A stretch of 50,589 bases of DNA from Gemmatimonadota bacterium. Lineage in GTDB: Bacteria > Latescibacterota > UBA2968 > GCA-2709665. Under the pieces are notes generated by a model. That model was not told the origin of the DNA and did not search any database. It worked only from the letters and a program-made list of their open reading frames with translations. The stretch covers positions 1 to 50,589 of the forward strand of contig JAPPJY010000082.1 in the NCBI GenBank assembly GCA_028874335.1, written 5' to 3'. Positions 23,907 through 33,235 of the stretch are shown here, piece by piece. The stretch's first letter is position 1. Each line of letters begins with the position of its first letter. A program made the position numbers and the translations under genes.

Positions 23907-24908
23907 ATGAAAATTGGTGTTATGGGTGTCCATTACGGACACATCGGCAGCATGTTCAGGTCCGCGGTCAACGCCTCCAACGCAGAACTCGTCGGCATCG
24001 TGGAACCCGACGACGCCCTGTACGAACAATACACGCGTGACGTCGACGTCCCCCGCTATCCCACGTTGACGGACATGCTGGACGCGACCCGCGCCGACGT
24101 GGTCATGGAAGGCGTGGGCCACCACGAGAAGGTGGACATGATCGAAACCTGCGCCGCGGCGGGCGCCCATGTGTTCCTGGACAAACCGCTCTGCCGATCT
24201 CTGGACGATTGGAATCGTATCCGAACCGCGGTCCAGCGTCACAACATCCGCCTGACCATGTTCTACACGTCGCGCAGCTATCCGCCCTTCATCGCCCTGA
24301 GGGAAGCCGTACTCGCGGGAGAACTCGGCGAGATCGCCAGCCTGATCTCCACCCATCCCCACAAACTCGGCCCCTGGGCTCCCGACTGGTATTTCGATCC
24401 GCAGATCTATACGGGCACCTTCAGCGACGTCGCGTGCCACGGAGTCGACCAGGTCCGCTGGCTCACGGGCGCCGAATGCGTGGGCGTGCATGCCCTCGGT
24501 ACGTGCAAGAGGCATACGCACGGCCCGCAAAAGCTCGAGATGGACCACATTCAGGCATCGTTTCAGTTGAGTACCGGAGCCTGCGCGCTTCTCACCGCGG
24601 ATTGGCTGACTCCCGAAGACTCTCCGTCATTCGGCGACACCCGCTTCATCGTCATGGGCACGAAGGGATCGGCCCACCTCCGGGCGTATGCGTCAGACAG
24701 TCTGCTCATCGTTGCCGACGGCAAGGGCGCGTACGAGCCCGAGTTCCCGCCTGAGCGCAACAGCAGCTTTGTGGAAACGATGGTAGACGCGTTCTCCGGC
24801 GACGAGGAGAACTTCATCTCCACCTCCGACGTGCTGGCCGTTGCCAGAGCATGCATCATGGCGGAAGAATCCGCGCGCCGGGGCGGCGAGTTTCTGAGTA
24901 TCGAGTAA
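23907..24908 (+). CDS. Gfo/Idh/MocA-family NAD(P)-dependent oxidoreductase
   Basis: A 333-residue oxidoreductase of the Gfo/Idh/MocA family, which oxidises or reduces sugars and inositols. The Rossmann fold begins MKIGVMGVHYGHIG, a slightly unusual version of the glycine-rich loop with His residues. ELVGIVEPDD follows as the cofactor-specificity strand, and DKPLCRSLDDW is the conserved (E/D)KP cis-proline motif. The C-terminal alpha/beta domain has SDVACHGVDQVRWLTG, whose Asp/His positions fit the catalytic site. GGAG precedes the ATG at good spacing. It lies 10 bp after the enolase-superfamily gene and 24 bp before the ceramidase-like gene, suggesting one catabolic operon. Confidence 0.9.
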   Translation: MKIGVMGVHYGHIGSMFRSAVNASNAELVGIVEPDDALYEQYTRDVDVPRYPTLTDMLDATRADVVMEGVGHHEKVDMIETCAAAGAHVFLDKPLCRSLDDWNRIRTAVQRHNIRLTMFYTSRSYPPFIALREAVLAGELGEIASLISTHPHKLGPWAPDWYFDPQIYTGTFSDVACHGVDQVRWLTGAECVGVHALGTCKRHTHGPQKLEMDHIQASFQLSTGACALLTADWLTPEDSPSFGDTRFIVMGTKGSAHLRAYASDSLLIVADGKGAYEPEFPPERNSSFVETMVDAFSGDEENFISTSDVLAVARACIMAEESARRGGEFLSIE

Positions 24909-24932
24909 ACCCGCCACAACAGGAGAACTCCA

Positions 24933-26279
24933 ATGGGCACTTTACAGGCAGGCGCCGCCACGGCCAACATCACCCCCTGGCTGGGCGTGACCATTCCCGG
25001 GGGACATCGGCCGGGATACGCCGACGACGTCCACGACGAACTCCTGGCCAAAGCCCTCGTCCTGGACAACGGCCATACCCGCGTCGCCTTCATCACCTGC
25101 GATCTCATCGCCATGCCGCGGAATATCGCGGACCGCGCGAGGCAGCGCGTGGCGCAGCGGTGCGAAATCCTGATCGAAAACACGATGATCAATGCGACCC
25201 ACACACACAGCGGGGGCGGCATCGCCGACCTGCTGGGTACGGACGGTGATTCGGACTATATCGAATGGCTCCACCTCAAGATCGCTGACGCCGCAGAACT
25301 CGCGTGCCGCCGCCTGCGACCCGCCCGAATCGGCTTCGCAAGCGTGGAGGAAGACCGTATCGCCTTCAACCGCCGCTGGCGGATGAAGGACGGGACCGTG
25401 CGGATGAACCCGGGGGTAGCCGACCCAAACCTGATCGAACCCTCGGGCCCCACCGACCCGGAACTCGCGATGGCCTACGTCGAGGATCTGAACGGCGATC
25501 CGCTCGCCGCCGTCGCCTGCTACTCACTCCACTACATCGGCGCCGGAGGCGGCATCTCGGCGGATTACTTCGGACACTTCTTCAGGTTGATGCGCCGGTA
25601 TCTGGGCGGCGAATGCGTCCCCCTGCTGTGGAACGCCGCATCAGGCCAGATCAACAATATCGACTTCAGCGGACGCCGAAGGTGGAAGGACCGGGGCCAC
25701 GCGCACGCGAAGAAAATGGCCAACGTCCTGGCCGGCCACATGCTCACCGAAATCCAGCTGATGGATATGCAGGATACCCTGGATCTCGCGGCCGCTACCG
25801 GTTCGTTCGATTTCTCGCCCAGGACCATCACGCCCGAAGACCTGGAAACGGCCGAACGAATCCTGGCGTCGCCCGACGATCCGCCGCAATACGATGACGG
25901 CCCCTTCAGCTGGGTCGTGGGACAGCCCATCCCGCGGTCCATCGTGGACATCTACGCCATGGAATGTCAGCGCCTGGCGAAGCTCCCATCCAGAATGAGC
26001 GCCCAGGCGCAGGCATTCAGACTCGGCGACGCCGCCATCGTTGCGCTTCCGGGCGAGGTCTTCGTCGAGTCCGGCCTGGGAATCAAGACCCGGGCGTCCG
26101 CCAATCCAGTCTTTGTCGTAAGTCTCGCCAACGGTTACATCGGCTACATCTGTACCGACAGAGCCCTTACCGAGGAGGGCGGATACGAAACCTGGGCGGC
26201 CAACTCCTCTCTGGGCGGCGTGGGCACGGCCCCGGCCATGGAGACCCTCGCCGACGACCTGCTGGCGCGGCTCTTCTGA
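24933..26279 (+). CDS. neutral/alkaline ceramidase N-terminal-domain protein
   Basis: A 448-residue member of the neutral/alkaline non-lysosomal ceramidase superfamily. The N-terminus AGAATANITPWLGVTIPGG and the metal-site-like TMINATHTHSGGG at about 85-93 are characteristic, as is LPGEVFVESGLGIK near residue 370. True ceramidases are longer (about 650-700 residues) with an added C-terminal domain and a secretion signal. This protein lacks both, so it belongs to the short cytosolic group of unknown substrate, often placed beside sugar dehydrogenases. GGAGA precedes the ATG. It is the third gene of the run with the enolase-superfamily enzyme and dehydrogenase. An amidohydrolase-like role is inference. 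Confidence 0.85.
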   Translation: MGTLQAGAATANITPWLGVTIPGGHRPGYADDVHDELLAKALVLDNGHTRVAFITCDLIAMPRNIADRARQRVAQRCEILIENTMINATHTHSGGGIADLLGTDGDSDYIEWLHLKIADAAELACRRLRPARIGFASVEEDRIAFNRRWRMKDGTVRMNPGVADPNLIEPSGPTDPELAMAYVEDLNGDPLAAVACYSLHYIGAGGGISADYFGHFFRLMRRYLGGECVPLLWNAASGQINNIDFSGRRRWKDRGHAHAKKMANVLAGHMLTEIQLMDMQDTLDLAAATGSFDFSPRTITPEDLETAERILASPDDPPQYDDGPFSWVVGQPIPRSIVDIYAMECQRLAKLPSRMSAQAQAFRLGDAAIVALPGEVFVESGLGIKTRASANPVFVVSLANGYIGYICTDRALTEEGGYETWAANSSLGGVGTAPAMETLADDLLARLF

Positions 26280-26386
26280 AACAAAAGACCCGACGCATTT
26301 TCAGCCTGCGACGGGGATCATTGACGGTTACTGGCGGGTTCGATAATCGACTTTCCCGTCATTCTGAGCGCGGTCGAAACGTCTCC

Positions 26387-27496
26387 CTATTCAATCACCT
26401 CCCGCATCGCTGTCACCGCATCCAGGCGTTCCTGTACCGGATCGAATCCCACGCCGGGCGTTTCGTCCAGCACAACATCGCAGTTTTCGTCCTGTTCGAC
26501 CCATCGATCCGTAATATCCTCAGCGTAGAATTTCGAAGATGGAAACACGTCCGCCGGATAGGTGAATCCCGGCAGCGTTCCCAGCGCAGCGCAGATTCCC
26601 GCGCCAACCCCGCTTTCCAGCATGCCGCCCACCCACGCAGGCATCCCCGCGTCCCGCGCCATATCGTGAATCCGCACCGCGTTGTACAGCCCGCCCACGC
26701 GTCCCGGCTTGACGTTAATCACCCGGCAGGCGTCTATTTTCAGCGCCAGCTCGAAGTCGCGGGGACGAGTCACCGATTCGTCCAGGCACACCGGCGTCTC
26801 GATCCTGCGCTGCAACTCGGCGTGGTCGATGAGATCCGTATGGTCCAGGGGCTGTTCGATCATCGCCAGGTTGAACCGGTCGAAAGCCGCCAGCGTATCA
26901 AAATCCGCCCTGAGGTCGTACCCGGAGTTGCAGTCCACGTGAATCACGGGATCCGGAAAGGCCGACCTCACGGCATCCAACATCCCGATATCCCATCCGT
27001 GTTTCACCTTCAGTTTGATCCGCGGAAAGCCCGCATCCACGGCGCCCTGAATCAGCGCGAGGAGCTCGTCGATCGTATCCTGGACCCCGAAATCGGCGCC
27101 GCAACGCACCACCGGCTCATCCGCCCCCAGGGCGCGCCAGAGCGGGACGCCCTTCAATTTGCTGTCGAGCGCCCACCAGGCCGTTTCCACCGCGGCTTTG
27201 GAGAACGGATTCCCCTTGAAGATCGACAGCCGATTCAGTACCTCTTCGGCGGAGTCCAGCGTATGGCCCACGATCCGCGGCAGAAAGAACTCCCGGGCCG
27301 TCTCATATAAGGACCGCGCCGATTCAGGCGAATAGGTGGGGGCGTAGAACGGCGCCGCCTCGCCCCACGCCTCTACCCCGTCGCCGCACAGTCTGACCAT
27401 CACGGAATGTATCGACGCGTCCTCGCCGTAGGCAGTCCGCCAGGGGGAGATCAGCGGCAGTTCGACGTATCGTATTTCCGCGGAGTCGATTTTCAC
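26387..27496 (-). CDS. enolase-superfamily enzyme of the OSBS/NSAR (MenC-like) type
   Basis: A 369-residue enolase-superfamily enzyme of the muconate lactonizing subgroup, closest by eye to o-succinylbenzoate synthase/N-succinylamino acid racemase. The catalytic pair is Lys-x-Lys in PRIKLKVKHGWD and the Lys of RVINVKPGRVGG. Metal ligands appear in HVDCNSGYDLR, MIEQPLDHTDL and TPVCLDESVTRP. WVGGMLESGVG closes the active site. This differs clearly from the MR-type enzyme at 22778. Start is taken as GTG (27494-27496), which lies just after the upstream stop and begins at the first conserved strand; an ATG at 27535 would overlap the upstream gene. No other menaquinone genes are near, so a racemase or cycloisomerase role is as likely as MenC. 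Confidence 0.88.
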   Translation of the reverse strand: MKIDSAEIRYVELPLISPWRTAYGEDASIHSVMVRLCGDGVEAWGEAAPFYAPTYSPESARSLYETAREFFLPRIVGHTLDSAEEVLNRLSIFKGNPFSKAAVETAWWALDSKLKGVPLWRALGADEPVVRCGADFGVQDTIDELLALIQGAVDAGFPRIKLKVKHGWDIGMLDAVRSAFPDPVIHVDCNSGYDLRADFDTLAAFDRFNLAMIEQPLDHTDLIDHAELQRRIETPVCLDESVTRPRDFELALKIDACRVINVKPGRVGGLYNAVRIHDMARDAGMPAWVGGMLESGVGAGICAALGTLPGFTYPADVFPSSKFYAEDITDRWVEQDENCDVVLDETPGVGFDPVQERLDAVTAMREVIE

Positions 27497-27510
27497 GGAT
27501 AGTTCCTCTC

Positions 27511-28722
27511 TCACAGCCAGTGTGCGTAGGGCCAAAGGGTGGCTGACCGGGTAAAGTTCGCGTCCAGCAGCTTTTCGGTCTCTTCAACGGGGTCGTGGCC
27601 GTAACGGCGCACGAACTCCGCCTCGATTTTCCTCTCGAGTTCCGTCGGTTCGCCCAGGGGAAGATCCACCCACGTACTCCCCCGCCTGGCGCTTTCCCGC
27701 ACGGCAAGGCAGATTTCCCAGTCCTTCAGCGCGTTCTCATGCCCGTACTGCGGCCGGCCGCCGGTGGTAATCGCATTGTGAAAGCTGACGAGAATGCTCG
27801 CCTTTGCGACGTCGTCGGCCGACCCGATTCGCCATTTCCGGTAAGGATTCTCCCACACGACCGGCGCATCCGTATCCACGTGCGCGGCGTCCAGAACCGA
27901 TTCTCCGCCGACGTCCACGTAACGTTCCCGCAGAGCGAATGTACGCGGCGTTTTCTCGTTGTACAGCACGAGCTGACTCTGGTCCAGGTATCCACGGGTC
28001 CCTTCCACGTGCCAACCGGTGGGGAAACCCTGCGCCGGGGAGGGGAAGGCGCGCGGCGGCTTTTCGAAGAGGCAGACGATCCCGCCCTCGAACTCGACCA
28101 CCGCGTGGTCCCACATCACCGTGGTCTCCGGCTCTCCTCCGTAGGCTTCGTACGGCAGCGCAGACACTTCTCCGCAGTAGCCCAGCACCCGCTTCGCCTC
28201 TCGGCCCAGCAACGTGCGGACTCCGTTGAACCCGTGATATTGTCCGGTCAGGTACCACAAACGTGAATGCGTCAACTCACCCAGCAGGCCGGCTTCGATA
28301 ATCATCTTCTTCAATCGTTCCCGCGGCCACAGCCACACCTGCTCCGCCACTTCCCACAGCACACCGTGTTCATCGCACGTCCGCGCAACCGCCCTCGCGA
28401 AGCGCCGTGTGAGCCCCACGGGAATCTCGGTGATGACGTGGGCGCCGCGCCGCGCGGCCGTCGTCGCGATCACGCCGTGGGAGTCCTTGGGCGTCATGCT
28501 CAGCACGACTTCTGGTGCGGCCGAGGCGAAAAGAGACTTGATATCCGTGAAGCAGGCCGTAGAAGCGCCGGCTGACGCTTCGGCCAGTGCGCGTTCGTCC
28601 CGGTCGCAGAGCCCGACCAGTTCGTAATGATCCGTCAACCGGACGATTGTATCGAGATACTGGCGCGCCCGGGAGCCCGGTTCCACGCCCACGCCGATCA
28701 CCGCAATTCGAAGCCTCTGCAT
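27511..28722 (-). CDS. Gfo/Idh/MocA-family oxidoreductase
   Basis: A 403-residue dehydrogenase, a little longer than usual for the family. The N-terminal Rossmann strand reads LRIAVIGVGVEPGSRARQYL, with a modified glycine loop, then ELVGLCDRDE. ITEIPVGLTRRFA sits at the (E/D)KP position with EIP instead of EKP, so the conserved Lys is replaced. The C-terminal domain is intact and carries a longer tail. GGGAGG lies about 12 bases before the ATG. The enolase-superfamily gene follows after 14 bp on the same strand, so they probably share a transcript. The loss of the motif Lys may change catalysis; substrate is unknown. Confidence 0.85.
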   Translation of the reverse strand: MQRLRIAVIGVGVEPGSRARQYLDTIVRLTDHYELVGLCDRDERALAEASAGASTACFTDIKSLFASAAPEVVLSMTPKDSHGVIATTAARRGAHVITEIPVGLTRRFARAVARTCDEHGVLWEVAEQVWLWPRERLKKMIIEAGLLGELTHSRLWYLTGQYHGFNGVRTLLGREAKRVLGYCGEVSALPYEAYGGEPETTVMWDHAVVEFEGGIVCLFEKPPRAFPSPAQGFPTGWHVEGTRGYLDQSQLVLYNEKTPRTFALRERYVDVGGESVLDAAHVDTDAPVVWENPYRKWRIGSADDVAKASILVSFHNAITTGGRPQYGHENALKDWEICLAVRESARRGSTWVDLPLGEPTELERKIEAEFVRRYGHDPVEETEKLLDANFTRSATLWPYAHWL

Positions 28723-29092
28723 GAGTGCTGCTACCTCCCATTGTCCGTTGCCGTTTTTCTCAATATTCCGAAATATACCGTCGGGTTTCCAGCGGTGTCA
28801 ACCCCTTTGCGTCCAAGAGCCGGTGCCTGATCATGTCCCTTAATCCTCCACGGTCCCGGTCCGATCTTCCGTCCCATCGTCGAAATACTGTCGTCCGGGC
28901 TGTAGGGACCCCGGCGTTTCACCTTCAGCGGTTGACTTCAAACCCCTAACAGAGTATATTCTAACCTTCTATCCAACGCGTGTGTAGACGGTTGAATTTT
29001 TTGAAGTTGTAAATAATGTCCTGACCTGAAAACACGATGTCGTGAGGCCACCTTTTCCCTGGATGGAACAGAAGCATGAGCGTGTCCCGAGG
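28723..29092. other. 370-bp divergent intergenic region before lepA
   Basis: This gap separates the minus-strand dehydrogenase from lepA and should hold promoters for both. Only the lepA-directed candidate at 28992-29019 is convincing. No small gene or repeat is supported. Confidence 0.5.
28992..29019 (+). promoter_or_regulatory. candidate promoter for lepA
   Basis: TTGAAT (28992-28997), a 16-bp spacer and TAATGT (29014-29019) lie about 75 bp before the lepA start, in a locally AT-rich stretch. Confidence 0.4.
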
Positions 29093-30892
29093 ATGAATAC
29101 CCGGAATATCAGAAACTTCTGCATCATCGCCCACATCGACCACGGAAAGTCGACCCTGGCGGACCGCCTCCTGGAAACGACCTCGACCCTTTCTCAGAAT
29201 GAGATGGTGGACCAGGTCCTGGACGATATGGACCTGGAAAGAGAACGCGGCATCACCATCAAGTCGCACGCCGTCCGTATGGAATACGTGCGTCCCGACG
29301 GTCGGAGATACATCCTCAACCTCATCGATACACCAGGACACGTCGACTTTTCTTACGAGGTTTCCCGAAGCCTGGCCGCCTGCGAAGGCGCGCTCCTCCT
29401 GGTAGACGCCGCGCAGGGCGTGGAGGCGCAGACGATCAGCAACGTGCTGCTCGCGCTGGATCAGGACCTCGAGGTCATTCCGGTTATCAACAAGATCGAT
29501 CTGCCCAACGTGGACGTGGACAGGGTGGTCCTGCAGATCCACGACCTCCTGGGCGTCGAAGAGTCCGAAATCCACAAAATAAGCGCCAAAGAGGGCGTTG
29601 GCGTCGAGGGCGTGCTGCAGGCGATTATCGACCTCATTCCACCGCCGAAGGGCGATCCGGATGCGGAACTCCAGGCCCTGATCTTCGACTCGATCTTCGA
29701 CCGGTACCGCGGGGCTGTCGCCTCGGTCCGCGTATTCCAGGGCAGTCTGCAGACCGGCATGCCCATTCGGTTTTTCTCAACGGCGCGAGAGTTCGAAGCC
29801 GAGGAAATCGGCGTGCTGCGACTCAGGCGCGTCAAGACGGGCACGCTGCAGGCCGGAGAAGTCGGATATCTCATTGCCGGCGTGAAGGACCTGGAAGAAC
29901 TCCATATGGGGGACACCGTTACCGGGTGCGACCGGCCGGCCGGGGAACCGCTGCCCGGGTACCAGGAAGTGAAGCCCATGGTCTTTTCCGGCGTCTATCC
30001 GGTCGACGCGGAGGACTACACGGACCTCCGAACCGCCCTTGAGAAACTGCGACTGAACGACGCGTCGCTTCGTTTCGAGCCGGAAACGTCCACGGCCCTG
30101 GGGTTCGGGTTCCGCTGCGGTTTCCTGGGCCTGCTTCACATGGAGATCGTCCAGGAGCGCCTCGCCCGGGAATTCGACATGGACATCATCACCACGGTGC
30201 CCAACGTGGAGTACGAAGTGCTGCTCACCAACGGGGACGTCGAAATCGTGCACAATCCCGCCGAAATGCCGCCGGCCGTTCAGATTGAAGAAATCGCGGA
30301 ACCGGTACTCAACGCGCAGATTCTGGTTCCGGCGGAATACATCGGCGCGGCCATGCAGGTTGCCCAGGACCGCCGGGGAATCTATATTACCACCGAGTTC
30401 GTGGATCCCGCACGCGCGCTGCTGCGTTACGAACTCCCCCTTTCCGAAATCGTGCTCGACTTTTACGACCGCCTGAAATCCGTCAGCCGGGGATACGCCT
30501 CGTTCGACTACGAATACAGGGAACACCGGGCCGCCGACCTGGTCAAACTCGACCTGCTCATCAACGAAGACCCGGTCGACGCGCTGTCCGCCGTCGTCCA
30601 TCGCGACAAAGCCTACGAATGGGGACGGGCAATCTGTTCCAAACTCAAGGAACTCATTCCGCGACAGATGTTCGAGGTTGTCATCCAGGCCGCCATCGGC
30701 AGGAAAATCATCTCCAGAACGTCAGTACGTCCCTTCCGAAAGAACGTCACCGCGAAATGTTACGGTGGCGACGTGACCAGAAAGCGGAAGCTTCTGGAAA
30801 GACAGAGGGAAGGGAAACGAAGGATGAAACAGGTGGGGAACATCGAGATTCCACAGGAGGCGTTTCTCGCCGTCCTGCGTATGGAAATGTAG
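29093..30892 (+). CDS. lepA: elongation factor 4 (LepA)
   Basis: Ribosome-associated translational GTPase that back-translocates or assists initiation; 599 residues, the family norm. The G1 loop AHIDHGKST is at 13-21, followed by [35 protein letters not shown] and NKIDLPNVD. The C-terminal LepA-specific domain ends [20 protein letters not shown] and [12 protein letters not shown], which is diagnostic. I chose the ATG at 29093 because LepA proteins begin directly with N-IRNF(C/S)IIAHIDHGK; longer starts at 29042 (GTG) or 29063 (ATG) add unconserved residues. lepB follows after 37 bp, a common lepA-lepB arrangement. Confidence 0.97.
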   Translation: MNTRNIRNFCIIAHIDHGKSTLADRLLETTSTLSQNEMVDQVLDDMDLERERGITIKSHAVRMEYVRPDGRRYILNLIDTPGHVDFSYEVSRSLAACEGALLLVDAAQGVEAQTISNVLLALDQDLEVIPVINKIDLPNVDVDRVVLQIHDLLGVEESEIHKISAKEGVGVEGVLQAIIDLIPPPKGDPDAELQALIFDSIFDRYRGAVASVRVFQGSLQTGMPIRFFSTAREFEAEEIGVLRLRRVKTGTLQAGEVGYLIAGVKDLEELHMGDTVTGCDRPAGEPLPGYQEVKPMVFSGVYPVDAEDYTDLRTALEKLRLNDASLRFEPETSTALGFGFRCGFLGLLHMEIVQERLAREFDMDIITTVPNVEYEVLLTNGDVEIVHNPAEMPPAVQIEEIAEPVLNAQILVPAEYIGAAMQVAQDRRGIYITTEFVDPARALLRYELPLSEIVLDFYDRLKSVSRGYASFDYEYREHRAADLVKLDLLINEDPVDALSAVVHRDKAYEWGRAICSKLKELIPRQMFEVVIQAAIGRKIISRTSVRPFRKNVTAKCYGGDVTRKRKLLERQREGKRRMKQVGNIEIPQEAFLAVLRMEM

Positions 30893-30929
30893 AGGATACC
30901 CGCGGCCCCCGAGCCGCTATACCAGACAG

Positions 30930-31691
30930 ATGGCAAAATCCGCACGTCGTACGAGGGCCGGTAAGAAGGCCCCTGCCCGGAAGGCACGGAAGGGACGGTC
31001 CCGCAGAGGAAAAAAGTCAGTGGCCAGAGAATATCTCGAAGCCATACTGGTCGCCGTCGCCCTGGCGCTGTTTCTGCGGACCTTTGTCGTACAGGCCTTC
31101 AGCATTCCCACGGGCTCCATGGAGAACACGCTGCTGGCAGGCGACTTTCTGCTGGCGAACAAGATCGTCTTCGGCGCAAGGATTCCCTTTACGGACGTGC
31201 GGCTCCCCGGTTTCAGGAATCCCGAACCGGGGGATATCGTCATTTTCGAGTATCCGAAAAACCCTGCCCGGGACTTTATCAAACGTGTGGTGGCGGGACC
31301 CGGACAGGAGGTTGAAATCCGCGACAAGATCCTCTACGTCGATGGAAAGCGCACCGTGGACCCGCCGCTCTCCAAATACACGGACCCGGTCATCCTGCCC
31401 GCTTCGTCTCCCGGGGGGATCCGCGACAACATGCGCCTGTCGAGAGTTCCCGATGGCCACTATTTCGTTATGGGAGACAATCGCGACAACAGCGAAGACA
31501 GCCGCTACTGGAGCTTTTTGGATAAGAGGCGAATCCGGGCGCAGGCGAATATCATCTACTGGTCGTGGGCGCCGGACCCCGGGGCTCCGGCCTTCGAAAA
31601 CATCCTTTCGATTCCCAGGATGGCCGTCTATAACCTGATCCATGGGTTTGGGCGCGCCAGGTGGAGCCGTATCGGACGGATTGTCAGATGA
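30930..31691 (+). CDS. lepB: signal peptidase I
   Basis: Membrane serine protease that removes signal peptides; 253 residues. A very basic N-terminus of about 30 residues (Lys/Arg/Ala-rich) precedes one transmembrane helix (about 34-52). Box B follows with catalytic Ser63 in PTGSMENTL. The catalytic Lys is residue 118 in FIKRVVAGPGQ, and box E is FVMGDNRDNSEDSRYWS. Only one membrane anchor is seen before the active site, as in Gram-positive-type and many environmental enzymes; E. coli LepB has two. The long basic N-terminus is notable and may aid membrane or ribosome contact. It is placed 37 bp after lepA, so they are likely co-transcribed. Confidence 0.95.
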   Translation: MAKSARRTRAGKKAPARKARKGRSRRGKKSVAREYLEAILVAVALALFLRTFVVQAFSIPTGSMENTLLAGDFLLANKIVFGARIPFTDVRLPGFRNPEPGDIVIFEYPKNPARDFIKRVVAGPGQEVEIRDKILYVDGKRTVDPPLSKYTDPVILPASSPGGIRDNMRLSRVPDGHYFVMGDNRDNSEDSRYWSFLDKRRIRAQANIIYWSWAPDPGAPAFENILSIPRMAVYNLIHGFGRARWSRIGRIVR

Positions 31692-32116
31692 GGACGTCTC
31701 GCGGTTCCATCCGTTCTTGTGTTCGGTGCCGGTTAAAGGTCACCATTTTTCGGCCGATTCATCAATTCTCGCTGCGTCGTTTGCACGCTTCGTGTTGAGC
31801 AGTCCAAAGCGGCCTATCGAATCGTGGTCATTGAGCTTGTCGAAATGCCCGAGTTTCGTAATCTGTTTGGCATTCCATTACGACTTTCGCCGACCCTTCG
31901 ACAGGCTCAGGGGGCAGCTCAGGTTGAAGGCGCTGGATCTGGACACTGTCTTAGTGATACCACCCCGCGCCTCAGTTGCATTTGTAGGGGCTACCCTTGT
32001 GGTTGCCCTTCGAAGTTGCGCGGATATCGTTGATTTGCGTCGCTTGACCGTATCGTAAACCGGGTTTTGGCTGACGGCTGAGAGCTGATGGCTGCTCTTG
32101 CTGCTTCCGATTGCAC
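31692..32116. other. gene-free region carrying several dispersed repeats
   Basis: No gene is supported. Short repeat-like pieces are visible: TGAGCTTGTCGAAATG (about 31831), its inverse CCCTTCGACAGGCTCAGGGG (about 31896), a GTAGGGGCTACCCTTGTGGT unit (about 31986), and GCTGACGGCTGAGAGCTGAT (32069-32094). Similar pieces occur at 22378, 26353 and 44409. The TCGA-centred pair can form a hairpin. Confidence 0.5.
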
Positions 32117-33235
32117 ATGCCCAGCCTATACATCCATATTCCATTCTGCAAATCCAGGTGTCCCTATTGCGACTTCGCATTCGACGTGGGCAAGACGCAC
32201 CTGGCGGAGCGGTACACGGCGGCGGTCATCCGCGAGTTCCGGACCCGGCTGCCGGAGATGGGCGACCTCACAGAGTGCGACACGGTCTATTTCGGCGGCG
32301 GTACGCCGTCGGAGGTTCCGCCGGACTCGCTGAGTCGAATTCTTGACGCCGCTCGATCGATGTCGCGAATCGCGCCGGATGCGGAGATTTCCGCCGAAGC
32401 CAATCCCGAGGACCGTTCGCGGTTTGCGGAGATGGCTGCTATGGGCATCAACCGCCTCAGCCTGGGCGTACAGGCCCTGGACAGCGCTACGCTCCGGGCC
32501 CTGGGCAGGCGGCACACGCCCGCCGAGGCCGAGGCCGCCGTGGACGCCGCGCGCCGGGCCGGCTTCCGCAATCTCAATATCGACCTGATCTTCTCCTCGC
32601 CCCGGCAGAAGGTTTCCGTGTGGCGGGAAACCCTGGACCGGGCCATAGACATTTTTCCCGAACACGTCTCCGTTTACGGGCTGACCGTCGAGCCGGGTAC
32701 CGCATTCGGCCGCAGATTGAAGGGAGGCCGCCTTCCGCTGCCTCCCGAAGACACCCAGGCGGAAATGTACGAGGTCGCTCAGGAAATGCTGAGCGGGGCC
32801 GGTTACGTCCAGTACGAAGTCTCGAACTTCGCGCAGCCCGGTTTCGCCTGCCGGCACAATATCGCTTGCTGGGAAAGGCGCGCTTACCTTGGCGTCGGGC
32901 TTTCCGCCCATTCCTTCTTCAATAACCGCCGGACCTGGAACATCCGCCCGCTCATGGCGTATATAGGTAGTGTGGAATCTTCGGGTGTCGCCATTGACGG
33001 GGAAGAGGTCATCTCCTCGCGTGAGAGGCGCCTGGAACAGGTAATGCTCGGCCTCCGCCGCGCCGACGGAATTCCCGAAGGGCTGTTGGGGGCAGGCCGC
33101 GGATGGAACTCATTCATTCCCGACCACCTTCTCGAACGTGGTGACGGGCGTGTCCGGCTCACCCGCCGCGGACTCCTGCTGGCGGATCTGGTCTGTGCGA
33201 AACTGGTCGGAGAGATGGAATGGAAATCCGCTTGA
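32117..33235 (+). CDS. hemW: heme chaperone HemW (radical SAM)
   Basis: A 372-residue radical SAM protein of the HemN/HemW family. The cluster motif is CKSRCPYC at Cys11, 15 and 18 (C-x3-C-x2-C). It is followed by Phe and lacks the extra Cys of true HemN (CxxxCxxCxC), which points to HemW, a heme-trafficking protein. Other HemW blocks are YFGGGTPS, ISAEANPED, GINRLSLGVQA, NIDLIFSSP, VYGLTVEPGTAFGRR and EVSNFAQPGFACRHN. The ATG at 32117 begins MPSLYIHIPFC as relatives do. Its last 16 bp overlap thrB, suggesting coupling. Coproporphyrinogen oxidase activity should not be assumed. Confidence 0.93.
   Translation: MPSLYIHIPFCKSRCPYCDFAFDVGKTHLAERYTAAVIREFRTRLPEMGDLTECDTVYFGGGTPSEVPPDSLSRILDAARSMSRIAPDAEISAEANPEDRSRFAEMAAMGINRLSLGVQALDSATLRALGRRHTPAEAEAAVDAARRAGFRNLNIDLIFSSPRQKVSVWRETLDRAIDIFPEHVSVYGLTVEPGTAFGRRLKGGRLPLPPEDTQAEMYEVAQEMLSGAGYVQYEVSNFAQPGFACRHNIACWERRAYLGVGLSAHSFFNNRRTWNIRPLMAYIGSVESSGVAIDGEEVISSRERRLEQVMLGLRRADGIPEGLLGAGRGWNSFIPDHLLERGDGRVRLTRRGLLLADLVCAKLVGEMEWKSA

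Noticed and set aside
25964..27310. 448-residue plus-strand frame across two genes
   Set aside because: It runs through the ceramidase-like end and the antisense of the OSBS/NSAR-type gene, with no family match.
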